Source: Lates calcarifer (lineage: Eukaryota > Chordata > Actinopteri > Centropomidae). Taken from it: 64,000 nucleotides of DNA. The notes beneath the pieces were generated by a model that searched no databases, was not told the origin of the DNA, and saw only the letters and a program-made list of their open reading frames with translations. The stretch lies in assembly GCF_001640805.2 (NCBI RefSeq), contig NC_066844.1:2305231-2369230 (forward strand), given 5' to 3'. The stretch's first letter is position 1. Every line of letters begins with the position of its first letter. Below, in pieces: positions 20,350-33,900 of the stretch. The position numbers and the translations under genes were made by a program.

Positions 20350-21533
20350 ACACATAATGGGCTTCATTTCACAGCACATTGCCACCATTATTTGCCATTT
20401 CTACCAATGATCGTAATCATGGAGACTGAGATGAGTATCTGGTGAAATCATTCCCTCTCCAGTCAGATCAGCCTGCCCTCACTGTGTGTTTGTGTATGTT
20501 TTAATGTGTGTGTTATGTGCAATATATGTATCTCTGTGTGTTTAGGTGTGTGTCGTAAAAAATGCATTTATATGAGTGTATATGCAAGAGTTAATAATAA
20601 TATGGCTAATAAAAAGGTGTCTAAATGGCATGCTGCAAGTTGACTGACTAAAGGATGTTTTAAGGAACTGTCTCTGTATAACAGCCTCCCCACAGAGAAG
20701 AAATGAGTTACATCAGCCTGCTCGGCTACTGAGGGCACACTGAAGTATTGTGCTGAGACATTTATTTATTTGTGTGTGTGTGTTTTTAGGTGAAATTTCT
20801 TATATTTTGCATTTGTTTGACTTGAATGCCTTTAATACTTATTTATGAACTAGAAATGTGTCAGTTTTCTGTGTGTTTTATTTTGCTAAAATAAACATTA
20901 AAGTGTTAAAAGTTTTGAGAAAGTTTTTTTTTTTTAAATCAAGAATAGTTTCAAACTTTCAGAGATAATTGCTTTGCTTCCACTCGATCTACAGACATCA
21001 GTGTGGTTTTCAGTGAAAGATCAGAGTCTGCACTTTAACACATTTCTCTTACACATGCTTGTTGCTATTAGCTTTTAACATTAAATCGGGAACAAAGTGA
21101 TCTATCATCTACCATTGGCCTCTATCAGAGACCAGATACAATTGCAGCAGCCTCAAAAGAGCAAGAACTTTGATGCAAGAGGACAAGATAAACTGTGTTT
21201 TTGAAAAGAGAAATGAGTAAGAACAGAAACAAAGTAAACAAATGAGCAGACAAAGAGAAGATGATATATGAGGAGGACAAATGAAAAACTCACAAAATAA
21301 GAGAGGCAGAGAGAGACTTAAGACATAACCAGGAGCCAAAGAGAGGGAAAATATGGAGAGAGAAGTGGGACATCCAAGGGAGAACAGGAACAGAGACGTA
21401 CAATAGGATATCAAAAAAGGCCCCTTTTTATAAAGCTATGTTTAGGTGGAATAGAAGGGTTGGATCTTCCCTCGGGCTTCCTTCCAGTGTTATTGCAGGA
21501 CTAAATAGAGATACAATTTTTTCCCAAAGAGAG
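20350..21533. other. No gene seen; purine-rich right half (left copy, next to gap)
   Basis: From about 21180 the plus strand is purine-rich. Several single-base deletions relative to the right copy cluster at 20690-20950 (for example 'cagagaagaaat' versus 'cagagtaagaaat'), consistent with a poorly covered contig end. Confidence 0.5.
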
Positions 21534-22533
21534 NNNNNNNNNNNNNNNNNNNNNNNNNNNNNNNNNNNNNNNNNNNNNNNNNNNNNNNNNNNNNNNNNNN
21601 NNNNNNNNNNNNNNNNNNNNNNNNNNNNNNNNNNNNNNNNNNNNNNNNNNNNNNNNNNNNNNNNNNNNNNNNNNNNNNNNNNNNNNNNNNNNNNNNNNNN
21701 NNNNNNNNNNNNNNNNNNNNNNNNNNNNNNNNNNNNNNNNNNNNNNNNNNNNNNNNNNNNNNNNNNNNNNNNNNNNNNNNNNNNNNNNNNNNNNNNNNNN
21801 NNNNNNNNNNNNNNNNNNNNNNNNNNNNNNNNNNNNNNNNNNNNNNNNNNNNNNNNNNNNNNNNNNNNNNNNNNNNNNNNNNNNNNNNNNNNNNNNNNNN
21901 NNNNNNNNNNNNNNNNNNNNNNNNNNNNNNNNNNNNNNNNNNNNNNNNNNNNNNNNNNNNNNNNNNNNNNNNNNNNNNNNNNNNNNNNNNNNNNNNNNNN
22001 NNNNNNNNNNNNNNNNNNNNNNNNNNNNNNNNNNNNNNNNNNNNNNNNNNNNNNNNNNNNNNNNNNNNNNNNNNNNNNNNNNNNNNNNNNNNNNNNNNNN
22101 NNNNNNNNNNNNNNNNNNNNNNNNNNNNNNNNNNNNNNNNNNNNNNNNNNNNNNNNNNNNNNNNNNNNNNNNNNNNNNNNNNNNNNNNNNNNNNNNNNNN
22201 NNNNNNNNNNNNNNNNNNNNNNNNNNNNNNNNNNNNNNNNNNNNNNNNNNNNNNNNNNNNNNNNNNNNNNNNNNNNNNNNNNNNNNNNNNNNNNNNNNNN
22301 NNNNNNNNNNNNNNNNNNNNNNNNNNNNNNNNNNNNNNNNNNNNNNNNNNNNNNNNNNNNNNNNNNNNNNNNNNNNNNNNNNNNNNNNNNNNNNNNNNNN
22401 NNNNNNNNNNNNNNNNNNNNNNNNNNNNNNNNNNNNNNNNNNNNNNNNNNNNNNNNNNNNNNNNNNNNNNNNNNNNNNNNNNNNNNNNNNNNNNNNNNNN
22501 NNNNNNNNNNNNNNNNNNNNNNNNNNNNNNNNN
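21534..22533. other. Assembly gap of exactly 1,000 N
   Basis: All bases are N. The round length suggests a default or padded scaffold gap. Open frames reported through it are meaningless. It lies exactly between the two copies of the 16-kb block, and no unique sequence flanks it inside the pair. Confidence 0.99.
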
Positions 22534-22554
22534 TTCCCCATGATTAGGATTTAC

Positions 22555-23362
22555 CACACTGAGACAGTTTAAGTCTTGAATGAATAAATAAATGTGTGTT
22601 TTGTTTTTTTAAACAGATGACAGGTTTATTGAACTTAAGTCACCATAGACTGTATAAAAAGATAAGACACTGCACAGATCACACTACCAACATTACACAA
22701 CTACCACATATAAGGTAAATGACTTATGAATTTAAAATACCCTGAAGAAAACTAGGAATTATGAAAAATCACCTATAATATCATATCAGTGAATCCTTAC
22801 GGGTAATATATTATTTAAAAAATATGTACGAGAACAAAGGCTGACAATTGACTGATAAATGCAACGCTAAACCACAAAATCAAAGTATCACATGGTGTGA
22901 AAAGAAGGCTTGAGTCATTTATTCAGTTTTACCTTTAATTTTACACATCACACAGCGTCCACTGTAAGCTAGCAAGGATCCTCGCTCCCAAGACCCAACA
23001 AGACCACGCGTAGAGTGCCTGCACTCAGAGACATTACTCAGAGAAACATGACTTTTCTGGGCTTTTAAAAAGTTTTACAAAGATTTAAACTCCATGGCTT
23101 AAAAATATAAAATACGACGAGTGATAACTGACTTTGTTTATAGCCGGAGGTGTCCTGTCAACATTTTTACAGGTGTCTTTTTACAATGGTGGCCTATGGG
23201 GAAAACACTTTTTGGGCCACAAGGGGATTTTTCATTGAGTGGCCACTGGAAAAAAATGGCTGAGCAGCGGCACCGTATCCAGTTCTCATATTAGCATGTC
23301 CATGATTTAACTGCTGTTGAATCAGGAGACCTCCACCTTTTGTTTGCTCTCCTACAAGCTCG
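22555..23362. other. No gene seen (right copy of 5020-5839)
   Basis: Same content as the left copy with scattered SNPs and single-base differences, for example five T instead of six near 23176. Confidence 0.35.
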
Positions 23363-23640
23363 CATTATGATCCTTGAGCTGTGGAGAGGGGGGAAAAAAC
23401 ACTGGTCTATACAGGCAGATTTTTTCTCTTTCTAATCAATCAGAGTCAGTGATGAACGCAGCTCCAAGCCAACGGCCTCATCCTTTATTTAGCTGGTTGA
23501 TTCCCAAGGAGCTCATAAAATGCATGAGCCTGCAATTAGCATAGGCACCAAGGACAGGGCCTGTACCTTGGCATTATGACGATCAATCAGAAACACTAAG
23601 GGGTTCCTCAGAGGGAAGCTGTCTGTCAGCTTGGCTTTGG
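23363..23640. promoter_or_regulatory. Conserved-element-like stretch (right copy)
   Basis: Same homeodomain/POU-type words as 5840-6110, but 'ataaatatgcatgag' reads 'ataaaatgcatgag' here, a one-base loss inside the octamer-like word, and a T-run is one base shorter. This may be sequencing error near the contig end. Confidence 0.25.
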
Positions 23641-23651
23641 GCTGAGTTGAT

Positions 23652-23694
23652 GCACACACACACACACACGTATACACACACACACATACACACA
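23652..23694. repeat. Interrupted (CA)n microsatellite (right copy)
   Basis: Same structure as 6121-6163. Confidence 0.95.
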
Positions 23695-24465
23695 TCAAAA
23701 AAGGTACGCTCAAAGCATACATAACACACACATCACGCCAAAGTCTGCAGAAAGCATGCATCTGCACACACAGACAGGGAAAAAGCACACACAGCATCCA
23801 CGCACACACCTAAAGGCACAGACGAGGCATGCATATACAAAACCCACACAAACAGTCTCTTACACATACACACAAACTCATAACACACAGACACAAAGCC
23901 AATGTGGTGTGTATCATTTGTCTCAGATTCTTTACTCTCTCTCTCTTTCTGTTTCCTCTTTTCTCACTCCTCAGAACTGAGTTTGTAATGAGTTTGAAAA
24001 TTGGCCCATTTCATTTGCTCTCACTGACACGTCATTATCTGTGGGGGGGGGTGGAAAGGTGGGGGGTTCAGGGTGGCACTGTAATATATATTTTCCACTC
24101 TAACAGGGTTATTAATATATTTCTTCCCAGAGAACTTGTAACAAGGTTATTTGGTGTCCACAGCCGATCTCATCCATCTCCATGTGCTGCATTTACACTG
24201 ATTCAGAAAATCAGGTTCATACGTTTACCGTGACACTGTTATCCACCTTCAGACATTTATTCTGCATCTGTGCTGCATTTTACTGAATCCACTGACAGCT
24301 TCAGTAAAGCCCCTTTTATGTTTTCAGCATGCTTTAAGTGCCTTATCCAGTGCTACAGTCCCATTCATTCAAACATCAATTCCAGTCTATGCCAAACAAA
24401 TATTTGGAATAGCTGCAGGGTTGTTTGGCCCATGACAAGCACTTACGCATCCTTCCTGAACATGT

Positions 24466-24610
24466 CACTTAAGTTTCAATTAATAATATAAAAATAAAAT
24501 GATAAAATTAGATCAAATAAAAACGTTTTGTGGATACTGGGGAATATTCACAAGTAACCCAGCAGTATATAGAATAATTAAAATTAATTATGAGTGTATC
24601 ACTCTCAGGG
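24466..24610. mobile_element. hAT-type MITE remnant, truncated (right copy)
   Basis: Retains only the part from 'tcacttaagtttcaattaat' onward. The first ~145 bases of the element seen at 7135-7280 are missing through the 338-base deletion. Confidence 0.55.
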
Positions 24611-24819
24611 GACAGAGTATTTTTACCTTGTTGTCTTGGTACTGTGACTAACTGTAGGAGTTTAAATCAGGCTTGTGCACAGGTGCCCAGCTTGAAAGAC
24701 TATAACAACTTTTCAAGTGAAGCACATAATGTGTTTCTACTGATGATGTAAAAACCAGTCACCTCACAAAGAAAGGGAAAAAAACAAAACTGTGACCTCA
24801 ACAGAAACAGACAGCTCAT

Positions 24820-24949
24820 TTACCTTTTTGTGTCTGTAAATCCTGCCGTTGTTCCACCGGCTCTGCTTGTGGGGGAAGCTAACGAGATGCTAAGTCATGC
24901 ATGACCCAGGGTGCAATCCATCAGCTCCGCTCATTCACTTCTGCTGGTT
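24820..24949 (-). other. Candidate non-coding exon, minus strand (right copy)
   Basis: Counterpart of 7640-7769 with the same splice-like ends but two bases shorter inside (gctcatt). Boundaries are approximate. Confidence 0.18.
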
Positions 24950-24994
24950 TTCTGTGGAGTTGGACACAAAATGAAGACATATGGGAAATCTCAC

Positions 24995-25060
24995 CTGTAC
25001 TGTGGAACAGGATGAACGGGTCTGAAGATTGCTGCAGTGCCTCTGTACAAGGGAACAAAC
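24995..25060 (-). other. Candidate 66-nt exon, minus strand (right copy)
   Basis: Identical in length and splice-like ends to 7813-7878. Confidence 0.25.
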
Positions 25061-25159
25061 CTAAAAACAGAGAAACTGTGCCTAGAGCCTGCATCATAAA
25101 ATACAGTGTAATATAAGGATTTGGGTTAAAAATACTTTTGAAACACAATTTTACATATT

Positions 25160-28100
25160 GGTGTTAAAGGTACTACTTTGTTGAGATGGTGGGTACTTTG
25201 CAAGCAGTTCTGTCCTGTTTTTCTACCAAATGGCTCAATCAGTTTATTAAAAATGTTTTTGAAAATTCCACTCTTGCCCTGGGTCGGTATACAATTTTAA
25301 AGCTGAGGTCCCACAAGCAAAATGTATGGTAAATTAGGGCAGATATGTTATTATTTAGGGGGCGTGCCATTTCACCTCCTGACCTGACGGTTGATGTTGA
25401 AGAATTCTAAGATAGCCACAGTTTTCTCCTCAACCTGGAGCAGTTCCTCTTACAGCTCTGTGCCACATTTGTCATTTCCATACATCACTTTGGACATTTT
25501 GAATATAATTTATGAACACCAAGACCTCTTACTGATTTTGTTTCCACTCCAAACCAGGGGAAACAAAGTCTAGGGTGAAAAATGTAAAATAATATAACAT
25601 GGAGGATGAATTCTGAAATATAGGAAAAGTCTGACGCTGGGATTTAGGCTATATCTACTACACATCTGAACAGCAAAGATGCACAGTATAAAGTTCTCTG
25701 CAACTTTAAGTTGACATTTTGGAGAATATTCACTATATATTCAACTATAGTCTAACAAACATTTGATCACTCATTTAACTTTACAATATGACTGGCTGCC
25801 TTGATTACAATGTGCTGGACCTGCTCTGAGCTGCAAAATCCCAGAAAAGTAAAGAGGGTCACTGAGGGGCAGCAGTGAGGAGAAACACACATGTTAAAAG
25901 TAGTGTTATTGTTATCCCTGGGCTGCTAGTTTTTGCTTTGGTTTTGTGGCACTGAATGAACAGCTTCCTTGAAGTGTACTTTATATGCCTCTTTGAATTT
26001 CTCTAAACTTACAGTCAGTGAAGTGGTTTAACTGTCATATAGCTACAAATGTCGAGAAGAAATTTCACCACACATGCTATAAAAATAGAAACTACTTTCC
26101 CCCAACACAACATTTATAATAAAGCAGTCATTTTACCAGCACAACAGATTACAATCTGTAAACTAATCTGAGTTCCACATTTTCATTTTGTTTATCTACT
26201 ATCAACAATTTCTTGTGCAGGGTAGCAGCTATGCTGTACAACTAAGTTCCTGTAAGACACTGACACACTGACACTGCTACATCAAATTAACCATATTAAA
26301 TTGTATTTAACATAGACATTTAGTTGATTTAGGAAATTGGCTGCATTAAATGCAAAACAGCACACAGAGGCAAAGGAGCTCTATAAAGAAGCTAGAAATA
26401 AAACAGTTTCAGTGTTAATTCTGAGCTCAAGGCAGCTGCTGGGCCCCACACCTATGCACCACTGTGAACTTTACTGAAGGACAAGGTGGCTAATTGCACG
26501 TAATGAAGTTAAAGTGAGGAGCAGTCTCTCTGAGTCTTTTTGCTGACTAGCTATAAAAAAATCACCAAAGGCGAGAGAGAGGGGAGGTGAGGACAGCTAT
26601 CGAGGGGAGGGAAATGGAGAAGACGAGGGGGTTAGCAAATGAAAAAAATGACCTGGAAAGGAGAAGACAAAGATGAACTTAGCAAAAACACTACATCAGT
26701 AAAGATTATTAACATACGAAAAGCAATAAAAAGAAACTGTCCTCGGTGGTAAAACAGGACATGTCCTCAGTCATGACTATGCCTTTAATGCTCTATCGGA
26801 CGGCTGTGACACTCATATAATGAAGTTTTAAATCAAACTCCAGTCTTTTATCTTCTAAATGTCATGATTTGGTGAGGTCAGAATGCCACCGCTGCTGTTA
26901 CAGAATAGTCAGCTAATTGGTTTTTCAGTGGCATTGATTTTGAAAATTGCTTGAGGTTCTCTACTGTTTGAAACTGCACTTTTCTCTGTCCTCAATGTCA
27001 AACTGAACAAGAAGGTTACAACATGCCTAATATGGTCTTTCTACAAAACATGTCTGAATTATGTTCACATCCAATTATTCTGCAGTAATGATTTATATTC
27101 TAATTAAATGAAATGAAATGGCAAAATATGTCACTGGTCTATGCCCTCCAGAATAACAATTTGGTTCCAGAGCTCAGACATGTTTTTTTGTTGCCACTGT
27201 TGACAGGACATCACTGTGGTTAAGGTTTGGTCAGGTTTAGGCACAGGTTTTTATCCGGAGCACAGTCCTCTTTTTATAGAGCTGTGAAAAGTAGAAGCTT
27301 GGAGCCTTTTCCTTTGACAGCAACATCTTGGGTTTACTTCCTGCATATACACGTTGATAAGTATAACTCGTTTATTTTCTAATTACTCTGTTACTTAATG
27401 AAAAATTCTTTTCATAACAACACAGTCTGACTGAAAAACTGAATGAAAAACCATTTTGTAGCTATTCTTCTGAAAAGTGCATTGACATGAATCTGACTGT
27501 TTAAAGTGCTTTGTAAATAGTTTTACTTGACTTCCACTTTGTCTTTAAGCTGCCCTCCTGCCACCCAGCATTACAATGAGCTTGCTAACAGAATATCAGT
27601 AATTAAATTGCAGACAGTGTATGATGTTTTGACTCCATCCCATTACACTGGATCTTGATAGAAAGAATACAATGGCTGGTCTGGTCAAGTGCAGCCCTTT
27701 TTTCCTACCCCACAGAAAAGTAATTAATTAAAACAGAGGGTAGACAAAATGAACACCAGTAAATTATTGTCACAATATAGTCTGTGCAAAGTGTTTTTCA
27801 GATGAAGGCAGTGTCTGACCATTTATAATGTTTTTGTCTGTTTTCTGCTATCGAAACCAACATGAAGTGATGAGGTGAGTATAATTACCTTAGACAGAAT
27901 AAATGAAACCATAAATGTGACATCTTAGTTGTTAAAGACATTTTGTTCAGTTTTTCTGAGAAGCCATTCGAGATGATTTGTTGAAAAACAACACAATACT
28001 TGTAACTTATTTGAGAAATACTTCTCTTACAGAGGAGTACTGTCACATTCAGACTGTCTGTCTGACGTAAATGTGATTAGCCATCATTGAGAGGACTTAT

Positions 28101-28410
28101 TGAACATCTTCACGTTATGTATAATCTTAATTTCATGCGAGCCATTTAGATTGTTTTTTTTCATAACATGAGTGGGAAGTGCAAAAGCCAAGTCATTTGC
28201 AATGCATAACTGCAGCTACTGAGCACAGTTAGTTTTCTCCATGTGAGAAAAGTCAGCAGGTGAATCTGCAAACAGATGATTAAATGTGATCTTTCTCTAA
28301 TTTCAGCCTGATTGTTCACGGCCTCCCTCCACCGCTGTTTTCATACTGAGGGTTCACGGGTTCAGTCATTTTTCTAAAGATCCTCTCTCCATTCTGTCCT
28401 CTGTCATCCA
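25160..28410. other. No gene seen (right copy of 7980-11230)
   Basis: Collinear with the left copy. Differences seen are SNPs and one- or two-base indels. Confidence 0.4.
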
Positions 28411-28411
28411 G

Positions 28412-28436
28412 CACACAACACACACACACACACACA
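28412..28436. repeat. (CA)n microsatellite (right copy)
   Basis: About 12 CA units with one interruption, shorter than at 11231-11271. Confidence 0.95.
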
Positions 28437-28550
28437 GTGGGCTACAAATACGGCTACAAATCCTGACACTTATTTCACAAAGTCATCAAATATCCACCAG
28501 GCCAAGGACAAAAGTATAGGGACCACACAGACTGTAACTACAAAAAAAAC
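28437..28550. other. 114-bp segment present only in the right copy
   Basis: Sequence from 'gtgggctacaaatacggcta' to the A-run before 'tattttaaactagc' has no match at 11271-11283, where the left copy reads 'ctagttcattttaaactagc'. It contains no TIR or tail that I can name, so it may equally be a deletion in the left copy. Confidence 0.85.
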
Positions 28551-29397
28551 TATTTTAAACTAGCAAAGCAAACAAACACAAAAAGATAAAAGATGTTGGG
28601 AGCAACATCAATCAACAGTGACTTGACTAACACCAGCTTCTGAAACTTACAGTACAGCTGAATTCTCCTTGATGCTCTTCCTCTGCAAAAAGCTGAGACT
28701 TTATTTCTCCTAGGAATCAATGAGAAAAGCCTTCCTGCACCATTACTAATATTAAATGCACTTATGTGTCCTTGCAGCCATTAACAGCCATTAGAAAAAG
28801 ACTGGAAAAGTAGCAGAAGTAGAGAAAGGACTATAAAAATGATGGTCCCAAGTCCCTTGTATTGAAATTAATTTGTGGATTTCCACAAAATGTTGGGTGC
28901 TGAAAGCTTGGTGGCATAGTAGCTATTTATGGGTCATTAATACCACTGATTGTTACTAGCATGTGGGTGGGGAATGGAAAGTTACCTACATCCTACATCA
29001 GGGCTAGGATTCTAACTAACAAGCTAGTTTGATTGCTAACTATACAAAAATTCAGTTCATGTCAAGAGAGTGTACAGGATTTATTCCATCACTCATGTGA
29101 CACATCTCTCTTGGGGAGCCAGAAGAGAGATGTCGATCCACTGATTGAAAACTATTCAAATGAAATCAGCTGATCTCAGTAAGAACTTTTGCTTTTACAA
29201 ATGTGCATGTTACTGACCCTCAGGCTGAGAAACTATGCATGAGCCACAGAATTACAGCAGAAAAAAGTAAAGGTTGTGGCATATCAGTTGAGTTAATAGT
29301 AAAACGATTGGCATGTTGAATAGTAGTTAAACCATTAGTTTCACTGAAATCATCCAAATTGTCTCCACTCAGTAGTTATCTGCATTGTTAAAAGCTG
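28551..29397. other. No gene seen (right copy)
   Basis: Counterpart of about 11275-12119, with no added feature. Confidence 0.35.
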
Positions 29398-29676
29398 ACA
29401 GCGGTGATGATTATTATTCAGGGAAACCGTCTGAATATGGAGCTTCTCGACAGGGCTTTTGGGCAGAGTTCATTGACTCCTATTAAGGAGCTCAGTATCA
29501 CAGAGCACATGCAGCCAGACTTATTCAGTGTCAGGGAGTTGAAAGCGAAGCCTTTGTGTGGCATAGATGTGTGTGACTGACTCCAACACTAATTTCAGAG
29601 AGCTTGCTTAGGCTCGCCAAGCTTAACGGAGCATATTAGCCTGTGGAGGAATCCTTCTGTGGTAATTGTGGCTTAG
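29398..29676. promoter_or_regulatory. Conserved-element-like stretch (right copy)
   Basis: Counterpart of 12120-12400, with almost no differences over about 280 bases. Confidence 0.2.
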
Positions 29677-29680
29677 AAAG

Positions 29681-29682
<2 letters not shown>

Positions 29683-29740
<58 letters not shown>
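29683..29740. repeat. (TG)n microsatellite (right copy)
   Basis: About 29 TG units against about 23 in the left copy. Confidence 0.97.
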
Positions 29741-29744
<4 letters not shown>

Positions 29745-30871
29745 CATGGGGGTATGTCAGTATGTCAGGAGTGGGGGTTAAGAGACTAAGTTAGAAAGAA
29801 AGGAGAGGAGGAAAAAAGCAATGGGTAGTTAAAAAAATGATATATGAAACTGAGAAACTGAGAGTGTGAGTTTAACAGCACAGTACTATAGAAACAAAGC
29901 CAACATAATATGGCCAGATTATGCATTTTTACACAGTTCACAATCACCTGCAATTAATCAATAACTATTTTTTTTCCACTTGCGTCCTTTCTGGTGCAAG
30001 TATTGAGATGATTCTTTTGCCACACACTCTAAGTTGAAGCAGTTTGAGGGCTAATTTGTAAAAGTCCTGATAAAATGTATAAAGGTGTAATTTATGTTTG
30101 CACAAGACTACACAATGAAACTATGAATTTACAGTCTCTATATTTTCTATATCGCTCCCTTCTGGCCAGCTGTGTCACAGAACAGACTTTCAGCATTACC
30201 TTGGTTACCATCATGCACGTCTGATTTAATTCATTCTGCTCTTACAGTGAGGTGGGAAAGATAGAGGAGAGAAGTTAATATGCAGATTAATGCCAGTTTT
30301 TTTTCACAACAAAAGAATAGTCTAACCAACAGATTTTTAAAAGGTGGTAAATGTAGAATGTTGTTAAAGATCATGGGTCAATTGTATTGTAATAAAGCAA
30401 TTTTTAACAAATGAGACATCTGTGTGGTGTTATAGTCTAGGTGTTTTTTTACAAGTGAGAACAAGTCTCTCTTTAATCCCATGTTTCCTGTCACATTGAA
30501 GTTCAGATTTTTTTTTTTTTTTAGAAAAGCACATTGGAGGTGATTTTATTTCACCACCTGCATCTCTCTCCCCACCCCATCTGTCATTACAAAAAACCCA
30601 AAAACCTCTAACTACAGTTGCTCTGAAAGCACTTCTCAAAATGCTCCTGTAGATTTATCTCCAAACCCAAATCTGGCTTGGTGTTCAAACATGTTTATGG
30701 TAAATAGTCTCACAATTAATATCACAGGGAAAATCAAGTACTGTACACAGTGTATGACAAATAATATATATCATCATCCTACAGTGCAACATGAAATCTG
30801 AAATTATAGAATGACTAGACAGAATTTTCTAGAGCCAAAACACAGCAGGAGTAAAGATGCTCCTTTTGGCT

Positions 30872-30876
<5 letters not shown>

Positions 30877-30907
<31 letters not shown>
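30877..30907. repeat. (TC)n microsatellite (right copy)
   Basis: About 15 units against about 36 in the left copy. Confidence 0.97.
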
Positions 30908-30909
<2 letters not shown>

Positions 30910-30911
<2 letters not shown>

Positions 30912-33900
30912 TTGTTTCTCTCTTTCCCTCTCTCTCTTGTGTTCAGCTGTTGTGATGCATTTTTGATCTGAGCAAAAAGCTTCCAAACAAGTAAAGACTG
31001 TAACCTCCTGCTCTCCTGTGTGCATTGCTTTGTATGTAAGTGTCAGCATGTGTGTGCATCCACATATCTACCTGTAAATGCACACACATAAACAAGTAGC
31101 AGTGAGATCTAACGTGTGTCAGAAATAGAGATAAACATTGGAAAAGAAAGTTACTAAAAGGAGAGGGGAACAAATCCAAAAAGGAAGAGGGGGAGGGAAA
31201 GAGAGAGATAAACACTGATTGATTAATGTGAATTGATAATTCTTGACATATGCTGATTTCTTAAACAAACTAGAAAACTGCTGTCAGTTAATATAATACA
31301 GTATATAAACATTAAAATGCATAAGGTATACACAAATGCTGACAACTGAGTCATGATGATGAACTCTCATATTAGACAGTTCACTGTAAACATCTTAAAT
31401 CTTTTACCATCTGTGCAAACGTAGACCTCAGCAAAGTAAAGAATACAGAAAGTTTATTTGTTGCCGCATCCATAAAGTTCCATAAATCAACATATTTTAT
31501 TGTTTTGTGCGCATTGTTTTGCAACATGGTGTATGCTGTTAGCATGCAGCTAAAAGGTTAGCATGGAAAATAAAAAGGAACAATCCACAGCTAAACTTGT
31601 GCATGGTCCCTGATTGTGGATGCGACGTTTCATTTTTCTTATAGGTTTAGACCACGACTGCACTTCTACGTAAACACACTGGTGTTATTATGACTTTTTC
31701 TACACACATACCCAGAGGGGGGAAAAAGCACAAAGTGTGTGCTCACTGTAGAGCAGGGAGTGCAGCAGAGGGAACCAAACATCAGAGGGCCTGTTAACGC
31801 GCCAAGGAGCATTTTGTCTCTTCAAACAACCTAGAGAATACCAGACAAAATGACTCAGACTCCTCTCAAAAGCAGCTGGAGAAAGGAGACGTTCAGCACT
31901 TTAGAGGGAATTTTTTATCAGACAAACCTAATCTAATGCTCTACTCTTGTTTCAAAACTTCAAACTAGGCGGAAACTTATTCTGATGAGGTGGGATCTGA
32001 GTGTGAGCATGAGAACGAGAGGGAAAATAAAGAAGAAAGAATCTCACAGAAGCTCACTGTTATTTTCTGACTGCTTCCATCTATAATGGGGATCTCTGAG
32101 AGTTGAAATGATGAATGGATGAATGATATTTGATGATGATCAGTAATAATTTCTACCTAAAGACTCCACCATGGATAAAACAGTAAATTTATACTGTGGC
32201 ATAATTCTGGTTGACCTCACATAATTTCTAACTGCACAGGTTGTCAGTATCCTATACTTTCAGTATCAAAATTTTGCATCATTCAAAAATCTGAGATGCA
32301 GGCAGCATTTTAGAGGTCAGAAATCTGACGGTACAACTGCTTTCAAAGTGCATAAACAAGAAGCCATTTGGTTCTCAGAGACAGTGAACACATCACTTGG
32401 CAGCCTGGCAGCAACACACAACAACTCAGAAGTAGAAGTTATTCCAACACAAACATTTTAAGCATGAAAGTTAAGAGCTGGATCTGTTGAATGAACTGAC
32501 CTTTGGTAACACTGCGTTTCTAACAAACGTGTGACAGCGACAGTATTTTGAGACTATATTTATAATTTGGTGTAGTTATGTTCTTATAATACGACACATG
32601 AAGGAATGTTAGTTCTCTAACAGGGCAAAGGAGTGGGATTCACCCAGAAATGTCAGATACATGTTATTAAAAGTTATTTTTACATCTAGGAAAAATAGAA
32701 AATAAAGACATGACCCTGCACGGCAGCACACGGTGTGACTACTGCACCTGTTCAAAAGCCTCTGCTACAATGGTTCCCTGCAGTCTGTCACTGAGTGCTT
32801 CCCACCTTACTTTACAATCACACTATTCCTATCCAACTTAAACAGCTCATCAGCAGCAGAGCCTTAAGGACAGCTGGTGTGTGCAAGTCATCAATTCTGT
32901 TAAAAAGTTTCCATAGGTTAGTAGGTACATAGGTAGGTAGATGTAGGTTGGTAGACAAAATGAAATGAAGTGAAACACCTACAGCACTATAATAATGTGT
33001 AGACAGACACATAGATAGACACACAGAGAGGAAATAGTGCAAGCAGCAATGCCAATTTAGTATTTGACAACATCAAAAAAGCACAACAGTTTCTTTCACA
33101 GAGGGCTAGCTGGAGACAGAAGCATGAAGACAGACAGAAAACAGTGAGTGGCTGCAGTGTAACAAGCTCCACTCCTCAAATGACTGTCGGACACGAGGAG
33201 GCAATTACAGTGTAACCCACAAACTGGCCCGATGCAGAGAGGTAAAGAAAACAAGTTCTGACTGGCAGAGCAGGAGGAGCACTGTAAGTGGACAGACACA
33301 CTGTTAGGAAGGTGTGTCAGAGTGATAAAACAAACAACAACAACAAAAAAAACAACTTGTAAACACACTGCCACTGCACATCACATATACTCAGGGGAGG
33401 AACAGGTGATAATGTTCAGCATTCTCAATAGGTTTGCAGTTTAGTTTGACAGGAGAGGTGTGGAGAGCAGGGGTGTAAAATGAGGAAAATGATTCTTGTG
33501 TCCCTGTTGAGTTTGTGACATTTTATTGACAATGTAATTATCAAAATCAGTGTGTGTTTGGGTGCTTTTTGGAAGAGTTTGGGTTTGTGCAACATGCAAT
33601 AAATCTCTGTAAATGATATCCCAATACAACAGAGGCAAATTGAATTCTGTTAGTTGTTTTCAAAGTGTTGAAAAATGACATTTGAAAAAACTCAGTAATT
33701 TTCTAGGGATTTGCAAAAACAATATTTTGGCTACTTTGAAAAACCCACAGACACTGTCAGTGGTTTTCACTAGAAATAGATATGTGATGAATTAAAGGAG
33801 TAAGGAGAAGAAAAACACAACAAAAGCAGATTCTTTTAAACCAGGGGTCACAAGGCATCACTTTTATTAGTAAGAAAATGATGTGAATTGTATGCTGTGA

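Larger units (their letters stand above)
4999..21533 (+). repeat. Left copy of a 16-kb direct duplication
   Basis: Matches 22534-38759 in order and orientation from its first base to its last. The left copy begins within flanking sequence and ends exactly where the N's start. It is 309 bases longer than the right copy, mostly because of 338 bases (6943-7280) missing from the right. Differences noticed are scattered SNPs, small indels and microsatellite lengths. I read this as one contig end overlapping the next contig, not a biological duplication; see findings. Confidence 0.97.

Noticed and set aside
21438..22557. Very long open frames across the N gap on both strands
   Set aside because: They consist almost wholly of unknown residues from 1,000 N's; the flanking codons show no coding signal.
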